Source of the DNA: Niebla homalea
Lineage: Eukaryota > Ascomycota > Lecanoromycetes > Lecanorales > Ramalinaceae
Length of the DNA: 64,000 bases
Reading direction: 5' to 3'
Assembly: GCA_019925105.1 (NCBI GenBank)
Contig: JAHGAU010000022.1
Location: 310,001 to 374,000 of the forward strand
Shown here: positions 36,441 through 50,900 of the stretch, in pieces
Numbering within the stretch: position 1 is the first letter of the stretch
Layout of the letters: every line of letters starts with the position of its first letter
Program-made: the position numbers and the translations under genes
Notes under the pieces: generated by a model
What the model was told of the DNA's origin: nothing
The model's database searches: none
The model's input: only the letters and a program-made list of their open reading frames with translations

Positions 36441-37681
36441 TTATTGAATTATTTTTCCATATATATATTTATACTATGAATTTAGCTCGGTTATTTCAGT
36501 ATTCTATAGCTATCTTTATTCTCGGGTTTGCCGGGTATTATAAGATTTATTTCTAGGGAAAATCAGTTTATACCCTGCCTCTTCCCGCAGTTTAATAAGT
36601 ATACTTTATACGTTTCTTTGTTAATTAATTACCTTTATAATTATAATTATTACTGCCCCCTTTTTATTTTTTACTTTATGCGGGTTTTATACGATATATC
36701 TATTCCTTCGACCCTTATTATAAATTATAACTCCCGCCTTTTTACTATATCTTATTAAGGCCGTTATTTATATAAAGATGCTTTTCTCCGGATTTTACGG
36801 AAGGTAAATCTTTTAATCCTTTTTACTTTTATTATTCTTAAGATAATAACGTTTTAATTTAACCTTTTTGACCTTAATAATTTCTTTTATTTTAATTATA
36901 ACGTTAAATGATTATAGTAAATTTATACCTATCATAAACCGGGCGGCCGCCCGGATCCCTTTTTAAAATAATAGAATCTCCTTAAAGTTAAAAAAGCCGG
37001 TTTTTTTTTAATTATAGTTATTTTATTATTTAAATTATTTAAATATAATATTAAGATATAACAGGCGTTTTATTTAAATTACCTATATATAGCTCGTATT
37101 TATTATTTTTGCTATTTTTACCGTATATGAAAGGTATATTAAGCCGTTTTCCCCGTCCGGAGTTAAATTGTAACGGCGTTATCTCCTTTCTTTATGTCTT
37201 TATGGTATAAGAGGTTTTTAGAGGAGACATCTTCCCTTAATACCGCGGGCTGTCTTCTATACTCCGGGATAGACTAGCGGAAGGCTCTCTAGCGTCCGGT
37301 TTAGTCCGCTTCTGTTCTCTAGTTATTTCTTTAAGTTTTAAAAAGGAAATCTGTTTAATACTTGAGGTTAAAAACATACGGATAAAATAAAACCTTAAGG
37401 ATATTAAAAATTAAAAAATAAGGAAGGATATACCTTAACTAAATTCATTTTCTAAAATAGTCTGGAGGAAATAAAGTTTAAAATAAATACAATAAAGACC
37501 CGATTGATAGTTATAGGAGTAACGGTAAATTTGAAATCAAAAAACTAATAAAGATAAAGATATAATTATACGTCTATAAATTACTTAATAATAATTAAAA
37601 CGATAAAAGAAATTATTGAAATATTATCCCTTCATAACGAAGATACCTAGCATTAAATAAAGGAATTATAACGGAAAAATA
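36441..37681. other. Spacer with mixed, partly unmutated sequence
   Basis: A 76-codon open frame at 36528-36758 (Tyr/Leu/Ile-rich) resembles nothing I know. A perfect 16-bp palindrome CCGGGCGGCCGCCCGG lies at 36939-36954. About 37170-37330 is GC-richer and keeps CpA/TpG (GCGGAAGGCTCTCTAGCG and similar), like a short piece that escaped RIP; no ends could be defined. Confidence 0.5.
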
Positions 37682-37838
37682 TTTTTAATAATATTGATTA
37701 ATTGATTGATTGATTTATACTACGGGTCTAGTTAAGTTAATTCCGGCGTTCCTTAATACGCGGCCTTTTAACCTTATTAATAACCGTAAAAACCTAATAT
37801 TTATAACGTTAAAGCAAAAACCGGCATTTATTAAACCT

Positions 37839-40724
37839 TTACCCTTTATCCTTTAAGGTAAAAGATATTAATAACCGTTTAAAAAATAATAATCTATTTA
37901 TATATTTCCTATATTTTAACTTCCTTAAGAAAATCCGTAATATTATAACCGTATCTTTATAAAGATTATTTTTAAGTTTATTGCTTTTCTACTTTTTATA
38001 TATTTATATTACCTTAACTTTATATAATATTTTTAAATATCCTTATTAATATTTACGCGTTTAATATATACCCTTTTTATATTATTATCGCCGTTAACTT
38101 TTTTAAAGACTTTTAATAAGCGTTTACTATTATATCCTTACGGTTATAGAAGATGTTTTCCGGTTTATATAATTAATATAACCGGTTTCCGCTTTTCTTT
38201 TTTTTTTAATTAATAATAAACCTTCTTTATAAAGTCTTTGGTAACTTTATTTATCTCTATAATAAGGTTAAATTATAATAGTAATCCGGTAAATATTATA
38301 AACTTAATAATTACCCGGATATTTTACTTTATAAATAATATTTAACGGTAATTATAAATATTAACTTTTATAATAAGTTTAAATTTAACTTTTATAAACC
38401 GGGGATAAGAAATAAAAACGTATATAACGTTTTACTTTTTTTATCTATATTTATATTTAACGTTTATTTAACCCTTAATATATATAATAAATAAAAAGTA
38501 AGTTAAACCGTTTTTATCCGTCCGGAATTAAATTATTAATATATTATTACTTTTCCTTATAATATTATAACGGTAAAAATACTTATTAATAATTTTTTTA
38601 TCGTTAAAAGTTAAATAATAACGATTTTAAAGTATAAAGTCCTTATATTTTTATTAACGTTTAATTTACTTTATTATAGTTTATAAAATAATTATTATAA
38701 CCTTTATTCTTTAAATCTTTTTAATCTTAATTTTTTTTACGTTTAACGGGAATTTATACCTATTTAAGTTAATTTCCGGGATATCGGTAAAATTAACCTT
38801 TTTTTAACTTATTCCTACTTTATCTTAATAAAAAAAGAAATAAATATTTTTAATTTATTCCCTTTAACTTTAAGCTTATTAAGATTTTAACGGATCCGCT
38901 TATTTTTTTTTATCGTAATTAAATATATATATTTCTTTAATTTTATTTAAATAACTATTTAATTTAATAAAACCTTAATCGGCAATATAAAGACGTTAAA
39001 CTTTAATACCGGGATAAAGATTATTTTATAGGTACCGTTAATTATTCTTAAATATTAATTCTAGACTTTCTATAATATTTAAATAAACTTTTTCTTATAT
39101 TTTAAAGTACCTTTAAATATATATTAAATAACTATAATATATATTATAATTAACTTTATTATAGTTTAATAAACGGTCCGGGCTTTTTATAACGTAACTT
39201 TTTATATTAATATAGCGAGATAAATAAGGTTTTTTTTTTTTATAAAGTTATCTTTTTTTAGATTTTCCTTATATAATCCTTTTAATTAAACTTTTTATTT
39301 ATTTAAAGGCTAAGGACTTTAATATTAACCTCCGGCTTTACCGTAACTCTATTTAGGTCTATTATAATTATTATATTATATAGCTTTAAACTCTTAATTA
39401 TATAGATAAACTTATATTTATATAACGTAAATTAAACCTTATAGGTTCTCACTTATTAAAAATAGACTTTATAAGTTTATTTTAATTCCAGATAATTTAT
39501 ACGTATAAAAGTATTATAAATTAAAAGGTAAACGTTATTAATAAAGTTTTTAATTTAGATTTTTTATTTTAGCTTAATAAGCTTTTTAATTAATAAATTA
39601 TTAAAAAATAAAAATAATATAAAAAAAATAAACGATTTTTAAGGAATCCCCATTATAATAAGCTTTATTAAGCTTATTTTTTATCTTAAGTTAATTAATA
39701 TAACTCGGTTATTTAAGAAACTCTTTATTTATTTAATTAAGAAGGGTAATATCCTTTTCTTCCTTAAGTTATATAATAATTTTTAATAATTTATTTTATT
39801 AAAGGTATTTATAATATTAAGAGAAAAAAAAATTTATAATATATTTCTTCCCGTAACCTTATATTATATATATACCGTTAATTAATCCTTTAAGGGCTAT
39901 TTCTATTAACTTATTTCTTTTTATTTTTATTTATTAATTAAGGAAAAGTCTATAATTCTTTATATAGTCGTTAAAGATCTTTATTATTACCGTTTTTAAG
40001 GCTTTTTTTAATGTATATAAAAGTATAATAAGTTTATAAGACTTTATCTTAAAATAATCCGGCTTAATAAGCTTCTTAAAGATAATTATTTTTACCTTTT
40101 TAAACTTACGTAAATAATAATTAACGTTAAAGTATATTTAAAAAAAATAAATAAAAACTTTTTTAAACGGTAAAATTATTATTATTAAGAATTTATTAAG
40201 AATTTTATTTAATCCCGGGGCTTTATCCTTCTTTAATTTATTAATTACCTTAATTATTATATTTTATATTATTATTTTATTTATTAATATAGGGTCGGAA
40301 TATATAACGTTATTAATATCGTTTAAATTAACTTTTAACGGAGGGGGAAAAATATTCCTTTAAAAGCCTTAATTTTACCGTTAAAAGTATTAATTAATAT
40401 ATTATCGGATTTTTTAAAAGGCAAGAATTTAAAAATAAACTTTAATTTCTTATTTTATTTTTTATTATATTTTATTAACTTTTAAATATTATAAAATAAG
40501 ATTATTAAGTTATATATTATAGATTAAAAGTATATTTACTTAACTTTTTTAATAATCCTTTCCTTTTCTTTTTAAGTAACCCTTAATTAATTAAGTATTT
40601 TTTTAATTTTTATACTTAAAAGTTTACTTAATTAATTTTTTTGTTTTTATAATTACGGTTATATACTTTTTATTTTAATAAATTTTAACTCTTTAAAAAA
40701 AATTTATTATTAAAATAATTTTAT
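37839..40724 (-). pseudogene. LINE copy F ORF2, reverse transcriptase part
   Basis: From the ORF2 stop (37839-37841) to the G insertion. RT FxDD reads F-I-N-N near 39530-39550. Sequence parallels copy B 8180-11079. Among the most decayed copies; no long open frame. Confidence 0.83.
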
Positions 40725-40758
40725 AATGAATAAATAAATATAATAAATATAGATCCTG

Positions 40759-42141
40759 ATGGCGACGAACAAAGGGACCCCAAAGGTCCAAAACGATACG
40801 TATACGCATAGCTTTAATAATAATAAGAAAAGTATATTAAGTACGATAAGTAAAAGTAACGTAATAGTTAAGAATAAGGTAATAAACGGGTAAGTAACCT
40901 ATATTAATAGAAACGGCAACGACGCGTATAAGTAATATAATAATAATAAGCCGGATAACGCTTAAAATAAATAAAAAAATTAAGGTTAATAAAATACATA
41001 TATTGAAACGTATAAAACGCGTAATAATAATACGGAAATAATAGGTAAATAAAGGGATAAGAAGGCCGGTACGGTATTAATAATAAAAGGTATAAGTAAA
41101 GGGAAAAGGTAAGAAAACCGCAGTAAAGTAATTATTAAGGATATATAAAGGAGAAATAAAGTTAATAAAAAGGATAAAACTTTAAAGGATTAAAAATAAA
41201 AAGCGGAGATAATATATTGCTTAATAAATAAAAGTGAAAGGGCGGTAAGGGAAACTCTAAAGGTTTTAAAAGAACTCCTTATAATAAAGTAAAAAAATAT
41301 TATATTAAAGACTTAACCGATATTACGGATTAAATTAAAAAACGTAAAAGACTTTTACGTAAAGGTAAAAATAAAGTTAAAAGAAACAGAGCGGCTATAA
41401 AGCTTTTAAAAGACGGTAATAAAAGCATTAATAAAAAGTAAAGATAACGGTTTAAGGTTAAGTATATAAAACGAAAATACGAAAACGGCGGCCCCTTAAA
41501 TGAGAAAAAGTTAAGTAATAAAGGTAATAAAGGGGGTACCCGCAATAGAAAATAAGGGGATAACGGAGAAGAAAATAGCTACGTTAAAAAAATAAAGACA
41601 ATAACGGTCCGCCTATTTAATAATAAGGAAAGGAACGTAACGGTAAAAATAAACCCACTATAATTAATAAAGGTTTTTAAGATAATAACGGAATTATTAA
41701 TAAAATAAATTATTACGATATATAAGCTATAAAGTAAAGATATCCTCCTTAATATAATATCTTTAAAAACGAAAGAAAGCTTAAAGAAGTTTAAAGCTTA
41801 AGTTAATAAGGGAAAATATAAGTTAATTAAGGTTTTAAGGCAATTATTTACCGTTATAATAAATAAAATATATTTATTACGTTTTAAGGAAGCCAAAAAA
41901 AAGGTTACGTTAAAAAATATAAAAAAAAAGAATATAGTTTTTTACTTAAGGCTTAAGATCGTTAATTATAAGCTTCCGCCGGTAGCGAAAAGACTTAATT
42001 CCTTAAAACGCATAAAAAGGTACTTTACCGTTATATTAAGCGTAATATTAATAAAGATATATAATAACGTCTTAAATAAAAAGATTATTAAAAAGGGATT
42101 TCTTAAGATAACTTAATTATAAAATAAAACGGTTAATATTT
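40759..42141 (+). pseudogene. LINE copy G ORF1, N-terminal part
   Basis: Begins MATNKGTPKVQNDTYTHSF and is soon broken by TAA codons. Interrupted at 42141 by copy H; the last few hundred bases of ORF1 follow at 47993. Confidence 0.78.
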
Positions 42142-42280
42142 GATTGATTGATTGATTTATACTACGGGTCTAGCTAAGCTAATTCCGGCGTTCCTTAATA
42201 CGCGGCCTTTTAACCTTACTGGTAACCGTAAAAACCTGATATTCATAACGTTAAGGTAAAAACCGGCGTCCACCAGGCCT

Positions 42281-45200
42281 TTACCCTTTATCCCCTGGGG
42301 TAGAGGATATTAACGGCCGTTTAGAGAATAACAATTTATTCATATACTTCCTATATTCTAACTCCCCTAAGAAAATCCGTAATATTACGACCGTATCCTT
42401 ATAGGGGCTATCCTTAAGCTTATTGTTCTTCCGCTTTTTTATATATTTATACTACTTTAACTTTATATAGTACCTTTAAATGTCCTTATTAATACTTACG
42501 CGCTTACTATATACCCCTCTTATATTATTATCGCCGTTAACTCCTTTAAAGACTTTTAATAAACGTTTACTATTATATCCTTACGGCTATAAAAGATGCT
42601 TTCCGGTTTATATAATTAACGTAGCCGGTTTCCGCTCTTCTTTTTCTTTTTTAGCCGGTAACGGGCCTTCTCCGTAAGATCTTTAGTAACCTCGTTTATC
42701 TCTATAATGAAGCTGAACTGTGGTAGCAGTCCGGTAAACATTATAAACCTAGCGGCTACCCGGATGCCTCGTTTTATAAATAATATTTAACGGTAATTAT
42801 AAGTATTAGCTTTTACGATGAGTTTTAACCTAACCTTTATAAATAAAAAATAAGAAATAAGGACGTATATAATATCCTGCTTCCTTTATCCGTACTTATA
42901 TCCGGCGTTTATCCGACCCCCGGTATATATAATAAATAGGAAGTAAGTTAACCCGTTTTTATTTATCCGGAGTTAAATCGTTAATATATTATTACCCTTT
43001 TTTTATAATATTATAACGGTAGAGATACTTATTAATGATCTTTTTATCGTTAAGAACTAAATAACGACGACCCTAAGGTATAAAGTCCCTATATTTCCGT
43101 TAACGCTCGGTCCACTTTATCGTAGTTTATAAGGTAATCGTTATAGCCTTCGCTCTTTAAATCCCCTTAATCTCAGTCTCTTTTATGCCTGGTAAGAGTT
43201 CGTACTCGCTTAGGCTGGCTTCTAAGATATTAATAAGGTTAACCTCCTTTTCAGTTTATTCCTACTTTATCTTAATAAGAGGGGAGATAAGTATTTTTAA
43301 TTTATTCTTTTTAGCTTTAGGCTTATTAAGAATCTGGCGGATCCGCCCGTTTCTTATTATTGTAATTAAGTATATATATCTCTTTAGCCTTATTTAAACG
43401 ATTATTTAATTTAATGAAACTTCGATCGGCAATATAAAAACTTTAAACTTTAATATCAGGATTAAGGTTATTTTATAAATACCGTTAATTACTCTTAGAT
43501 ACCGATTCTGGACTTTCTATAATATCTAGATAAACTTTTTTTTATATCCCGGAGTACCCTTGGGTATATATTAGATGGCCGTAACGTATATTATAACTAA
43601 CTTTACTATAACCTGGTAGATAGTCCGGGCCTTCTATAACGTAACTCCTTATATTGATACGGCGAGATAAATAAGGCCTTTTTCTTATGAAGTTATCTTC
43701 TTTTAGACCTTTCTTATATAATCCTTCTAGTTAAGCTTTTTATTTACTTAAAAATTAAGGACTCTAATATTAATATCCGGCTTTATTATAACTTTATTTA
43801 GGTTTACTATAACTATTATATCGTACAGCCTCGGGCTCTTAATTATATAGATAAACTTATACTTATACGGTGTAAATTAAACCCCGTAAGTTCTCATTTA
43901 CCGAAGATAGACTTTATAGGCCTATTTTAGTTTTAAATAGTTCGTCCGTATAAAGGTATTATAGGTTAAAAAATAAACGTTATTAATAAAGCTTCTAATT
44001 TAAATTTTTTGTTTTAGCTTAATAAGCTCCTTAATTAAAGGACCATTAAAGAATAAAAATAATATAGAAAAATAGGTAATCCCTAAGGAATCCTTATTAT
44101 AGCGGGCTTTATTAAATTTATCTTTTATCTTAAGTTAATCGATATAGCTCGGTTACTTAAGAAATTCTTTATTTACTTAATTAAGAAAAATAATATCCCC
44201 TTTTTCTTTGTTATATAATAACCTTTAATAATTTACCTTATTAAAGGTATTTATAATATCGTGAAAAAGAAGACTTATAATATGCTTCTTCCCGTAACCT
44301 TATATTATATATATGTTGTCGATTAATCTTTTAAGGATTATTTCTATTAATTTATTTTTTCTTACTTTTATTTATTGGTCAGAAAGAAGTCCGTAATTCT
44401 TTATATAATTATTAAGGATCTTTATTATTACCGTTTTTAAGGCTTTCCCTAGTATATATAAGAATATAATAGGTTTATAAGACTTTACCTTAAAGTAATC
44501 CAGCTTAATAAGCTTCTTAAGGATAATTGTTTTTATCTCCTTAAACTTACGTAAGTAATAACCGACGTCGAAATATACTTAAAAAAAATAAGTAAAAACC
44601 TTTTTAAATGGTAAAGTTATTATTATTAGGAATTTATTAAGAATCTTATTTAATCCCGGGGCTTTATCCTTCTTTAATTTATTAATCGCCTTAATTATTA
44701 TATTTTATATTATTACCTTATTTATTAATATGGGGTTAAAGTACGTAACGCCGTCAATATCGTTTAAGTTAACTTTTAACGGAAAAAGGAAAAATGCTCC
44801 TTTAAGGGCTTCGATCTTTTTATTAAAGGTATTAATTAATATACTATCGGGTCTCTTAAGGGGCGGGAATTTAAGGATAAACTTTAATTTCTTATTCTGT
44901 TCTTTATTATATTTCGTTAACTTCTAAATATTACGAAATAAAACCGTTAAGTTATATACCGTAAACTGAAAGTATATTTACTTAACTTTCTTAATAGTTT
45001 TTTCCTTTTTTTCTTAAGTAACCCTTAATTAATTAAGTATCTTTTAATTTTTATACTTAAAAGTTTACTTAATTAACTTTTTTACTTTTATAATTATAAT
45101 TATATACTTTTTATTTTAGTAAGTTTTAGCTCTTTAAGAGGGTTTCGTTATCGGGATAATCTTATTAATTATTTTATTTAATACCTTTATTACTCGCTTT

Positions 45201-46100
45201 ATAAAGAGGTCGATCCGGTCTTTATTATTTAATTAAGGGAGGTCCATAAACTATATTATTATCTCCTCCGTTTTTATATAAACCTTTACTTCCTTAACCG
45301 TCTTTTACGCCTTCTTTACCGGTGGTAATAAGGTCGTATTAATGGTTTAGTTTAGGGTTATCTATATTAATATATGGTCCGAGTTATATTTTAAGTCCTT
45401 TTATAGCCTATATATTATAACTACGCCGGTAACTTTTTCTATATTAAAGGTTAGATTAATTGTTATTTTAAATTTATAACTCTTTTATATAATAATCCCT
45501 TATAATATTAATAATAAGAAATTAGCTTAAGCGGTAATTATTAATAGGTTATCCGATTTAACGTAATTTATCGTACGCTTTTTTTTATTTTATATATAGT
45601 AATATAGGTTAAAGTCTTTAAGTAATATATATTCGTTTAAAGTAATTAAGACCTCTTTAAGTAGTAATATTATAAAAATCCTTTTTTATTGGCCGGCGGC
45701 GGGTTATATATATTATAAATATTAAGGTCGCCCTTTAAGTCCCCTTTTTTCATAATACGGAATATATAAAGGTTTCTACTATAATAAATAATATCCTAAC
45801 TATTTACGTTAAGCCGTTTATTCATAAAGAAATATATTCTGGTTATTTTATCCCTTTTAAAAATTAAATAAAATTTCTCCTTTGGGTTAATAAATAAATA
45901 TATATATAAGCTATACGGTAATTCCTATATTACTATAATATCGACGTCTTTAATTTTTTTAAATTTAAATATCGGTATTATTATTTTGGTTTTTTCATTA
46001 CGGACGTTATATTATATTACTTTTAAAAACGTTAATATATTATTTATTAATCTTTATAAAGGCTCCCTCTTTTATACCCGCTTAGGTTACGGACCTTTTA
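42281..46100 (-). pseudogene. LINE copy H ORF2: endonuclease and reverse transcriptase
   Basis: ORF2 from roughly 46100 down to the TAA at 42281-42283, homologous to copy A ORF2 over its whole length. RT FxDD reads F-I-N-N-V-Y near 43975-43992, so even the least mutated long copy has lost its catalytic aspartates. RT fingers lie near 44630-44690 (plus-strand words CTTTATCCTTCTTTAATTTA). Stops still interrupt it. N-terminal limit approximate. Confidence 0.85.
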
Positions 46101-46149
46101 TTAAAGTTAAACGTTTTCTAGTTTAGCACCTTTCCGGCCATTATTAAAG

Positions 46150-47971
46150 ACGTAAAACGGCCGGCTTTTAAGGTTAAGATCGCGAGGAGCTTTCTCTTTT
46201 TTACCGTTATTTACCCCTTATTATCCGGTTAATTAAGTTCGCATTTTAAGGCTACCTTTAATTAATTTATTAAACCAGTTTTATACGTATTATACCGTTG
46301 GATTTTCGCGGTTATCTAGGTTTCCTTACGTTTAATCTCCTTAACCCTTATTATATACCTAGAATTTTATGCTAGGTATCCCTCCTTATTATATACGGCG
46401 TATTTAAGCGTATTCTTTATAAGCCCTTTAATTACTAACTTTATATACTTATAGGTATCGTAGCCCTTAACGTAGACCGTATACTTCGTAATATTAAGGT
46501 ATTTTATAATAATATATCTATAACCTTAATATTTAAAATATTAATAAATATTAACTACCTTATCTTATAACCAAGTTATTTTAAGAGATCCCTTTTTGGT
46601 AATCTTTTTATCCAGGACGTTATTATATATTTTAATTAACGTTACGTTTAATATAACAATAAAGTATTTCTTTATGCGTTTTAAAAAGTTAAGTCTTTTT
46701 ATTACCGGCGGAAGCCTATAGTTAACGATTTTAAGCTTTAAATAAAGAACCGTATTTTCCCTTTTTATACTCTTTAACGTAGTTTCTTTCTCGGTTTCCT
46801 TAAAATATAAAAAATATATTTTATTTATTACGACGGTAAATAATTACCTTAAAATTTTAGCCGATTTATACTTTTCCTTATTAACTTAAGCCTTAAATTT
46901 CTTTAAACTTTCTTTCGTTTTTAAAAACGTTATATTAAAAAGGATATCCTTACTTTATAATTTACGTATCGTAATAATTTATTCTATTAATGGTTCCGTT
47001 ATTACCTTAAAAGCCTTTATTAATTATAATAAGTTTATTTTTACCGCCGTATTCCTTTTTTTATTATTAAATAGGCAGACCGTTATTATCCTCGCCTTTT
47101 TTAACGCGGCCGCCCTTTCCTCTATTATCCCTTTATTCTTTACCGCGGGTATTTTTTTTTCCTCTATTATCCCTTTATTCTTTACCGCGGGTATCTTTTT
47201 TATTACTTTCGTCGTTTAATTCTTTTTCATTTAAAGGGCCGCCGCCTTTATATTTTCGCCTTATATACTTAGCCTTAAACTGCCGTCTTTACCCTTTATT
47301 AACGTTTTTACTACCGCCCCTTAAGAGCCTTATAATCGCTCCGCCTCCTTTAATTTTACCCCTACTTTTATATAGAAGTCCCTTATGCTTCTTAACTTAA
47401 TCTATAGTATCGGTTAAGTCTTTAATATAATATCCTTTTACTTTATTATAAGGAGTCCTTCCAAGGCCTTTACCGCCTCCCCTACTGCTTTTTCGCCCTT
47501 ATTTACCGGGCGACGTTTTATCTCCGTTTTTTATTTTTAATCCCTTAAGGTCTTATCCTTCTTATTAACCTTATTTCCCCTTTATATACCCTTAATAATA
47601 CTTTTACCGCGGTCTTCCCGCCCCTTCCCCCCGCCTATACCCCTCGCCGTTAATATTATACCGGCCTTCCCACCCCCTTATTTACCTATTACCTCCGCCT
47701 TATTATTATACGTTTTATACGTTTTAATATGCGTATTTTATTAACCTTAATTCTTTTACCCACTTTAAACGTTATCCGGTTTATTATTATTATATTGCCC
47801 GTATACGTTATCGCTATTTCTGTTAATATAGGCTATTTGCCCGTTTATTATTTTATTCTCAACCGCCATGCCATTTCCACTTATCGCACTTAATATACCT
47901 CTCTTACTGTCACCAGAGCTATACGTGTACGCATCGTTTTGGACCTCTGGGGTCCCTTCGTTCGTCGCCAT
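46150..47971 (-). pseudogene. LINE copy H ORF1
   Basis: Opens MATNEGTPEVQNDAYTYSS and stays open for 68 codons, to 47765, the longest surviving ORF1 start. The next stop is in the context DNV*SG*KN*G, i.e. RIP-type. A 42-bp perfect tandem duplication at about 47119-47202 would add 14 codons in frame; it is absent from copies B and F. No known domain is recognised. End approximate. Confidence 0.78.
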
Positions 47972-47992
47972 TCTTTTTCACGGTTAATATTT

Positions 47993-50900
47993 ATTAATAT
48001 TTTAAGTATTAAAATTATAAATATATTATTATAAGATGCTTTAATATTATAAAATATACGGTTTATATTAAGGACTATAATACCTATAAGTCTATAAAGT
48101 TAATAATTAAGGGGCTTATAAAGGGTATACTTAAATACGTTACGTATAATAAGGAAGGATACTTAATATAGGATTTTAAGTATATAATAAAAGTTAAGGA
48201 AATTAAACGTAAAAAGACCTGGATAACCATAAAAATCTAATAATATAACGCGTATAAAACTGGTTTAATAAGTTAATTAAAGGCAACCTTAAAACGTAAA
48301 CTTAATTAATTAAATAATAAAAGGTAAATAACGATAAAGAAAAGAAAACTCTTTATAATCCCGACCTTAAAAGCCGGCCGTTTTATATCTTTAATAATAA
48401 CCGGGAAAATATTAAAATAAAAAACGTTCGGTTTTAATAAAAAGTTTATAACTTAAATAAATATAAAAAAGGGAGTTTTTATAAAGATTAATATATAATA
48501 TATTAATATTTCTAAGAATAATATAATATAACGTCCGTAATAAAAGAATTAAAGTAATAATATTAATATTTAAATTTAAAGAAGTTAAAGACGTTAACGT
48601 TATAATAATATAGGAATTATTATATAGTTTATATATATATTCGTTTATTAACCTAAAGAAAAGGTTTTATTTAGCCTTTAAGGAGAATAAAATAACCAGA
48701 ATATACTTCTTTATAAATAAACGGTTTAACGTAAATAATTAAGATATTATTTATTATAATAAAAACCTTTATATATTCCGTATTATAAAAGAAAAGGACT
48801 TAAAGGGCGACCTTAATATTTATAATATATATAATCCGCCGTTAATTAATAAGGAAAAACCTTTTATAATATCGTTATTTAAGGAGGTTTTAATTACTTT
48901 AAATAAATATATATTATTTAAAGACTTTAATTTATATTACTATATATAAAACGAAGAAAAGTAAATGATAAATTATATTAAATCGGATAACTTATTAATA
49001 ATTATTATTTAAATTAACCTTTTATTATTAATATTATAAGGGATTATTACGTAAAAGAATTATAAGTTTAAAATAATAATTAATTTAATTTTTAATACGG
49101 AAAAGGTTATTAATATAATCGTAATATATAAACTATAAAAGGACTTAAAATATAACTTAAATTATATACCGATATAAATAACTTTAAATTAAACCATTAA
49201 TATAACTTTATTACTACCGGTAAAGAAAACGTAAAAAACGGTTAAGGAAGCAGAAATTTATATAAAAGCGGAAAAGATAATAATATAGTTCGTAGACCTT
49301 TTTTAATTAAATAATAGAGACCGGATTAATTTCTTTATAAAATAAATAATAAAGGTATTAAGTAAAGTAATTAATAAAATTATCCCGATAATAAAACCCT
49401 CTTAAAGAATTAAAACCTATTAAAATAAAGGATATATAATTATAATTATAAAGGTAAAAAGGTTAATTAAGTAAACTTTTAAGTATAAAAACTAAAAAAT
49501 ACTTAATTAATTAAGGGTTATTTAAAAGAAAAAGGAAAAGATTATTAAGAAGGTTAAATAAATATACTTTTAGTCTATAATATATAACTTAATAATCTTA
49601 TTTTATAATATTTAAAAAGTTAACGAAGTATAATAAAGAATAAAGTAAGAAATTAAAGTTTATTTTTAAATTCCCGCCTTTTAAAAAACCTGATAATATA
49701 TTAATTAATATCTTTAACGGTAAGATTAAGGCCCTTAAAGGAATATTTTTCCCCTTTTTATTAGAAGTTAACTTAAACGATATTAATAGTATTACGTTAT
49801 CCGACCCCGTATTAATAAATAAAGTAATAATATAAAATATAATAATTAAAGTAATTAATAAATTAAAGAAGGATAAAGCCCCGGGATTAAATAAGATTTT
49901 TAATAAAATCTTAATAATAATAACCTTATTATTTAAAAAGGTTTTTATTTATTTCTTTTAAGTATATTTTAACGTTAATTACTATTTACGTAAATTTAAA
50001 GAAATAAAAACGATTATATTTAAGAAGCTTATTAAGCCGGATTATTCTAAGGTAAAGTTCTATAAATTTATTATATTCTTATATACGTTAAAAAAAACCT
50101 TAAAAACGGTAATAATAAAAATCCTTAATAATTATATAAAGAATTACGGACTTTTCCCCGATTAATAAATAAGAATAAAGAGAAATTAATTAATAAAAAT
50201 AGCCCTTAAAAAATTAATTAACGGTATATATATAATATAAAGTTACGGAAAAAAGCATATTATAAATTTCCTTTCTTTTAATATTATAAATACCTTTAAT
50301 AAGGTAAATTATTAAAGGTTATTATATAACTTAAGGAAAAAAGGGATATTATTTTTTTAATTAAGTAAATAAAGAGTTTTTTAAGTAATTAAATTACGTT
50401 AATTAATTTAAGATAAAAAATAAGCTTAATAAAATCCATTATAATAAAGATTCTTTAAGGATTATTTATTTCTTTTATATTATTTTTATTCTTTAATAAT
50501 TTATTAATTAAGGAATTCATTAAGTTAAAATAGAAGGTTTAAATTAAAGGCTTTATTAATAACGTTTACCTTTTAACTTATAATATTTTTATACGTATAA
50601 ATTATTTAAAATTAAAATAAGCTTATAAAGTTTATTTTTAATAAGTAAAAACTTACGGGGCTTAATTTACGCCGTATAAGTATAAGTTAATTTATATAAT
50701 TAAGTGTTTAAGGTTATACGATATAATAATTATAATAGACTTAAATAAAGTTACGGTAAAGTTGGATATTAATATTAAAGTCCTTAACTTTTAAGTAAAT
50801 AGGAAGTTTAATTAAAAGGACTATATAAGAAAAATTTAAAAAAATAACTTTATAGGAAAGGGGCCTTATTTATCTTATTATATCGATATAAAAAGCTACG

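Larger units (their letters stand above)
42142..47979 (-). mobile_element. LINE copy H (Tad1-like), youngest and least mutated long copy of nest 2
   Basis: Uninterrupted 5838-bp minus-strand element inserted in G. Perfect 13-bp duplication ACGGTTAATATTT at 42129-42141 and 47980-47992. Tail of four TTGA units. Only eight bases lie between duplication and ATG. Visibly richer in GC and CpA than F and G, in keeping with its place as the last insertion. Confidence 0.94.

Noticed and set aside
41330..41545. 71-codon minus frame in copy G ORF1 (and similar at 24752-24973 and 54375-54629)
   Set aside because: Antisense shadows of LINE ORF1; Leu/Pro/Phe-rich because they mirror Lys/Gly/Glu codons.
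42480..43397. Plus-strand frames inside copy H (42480-42677, 43185-43397) and at 44730-44927
   Set aside because: Antisense to ORF2 of copy H; no independent coding evidence.
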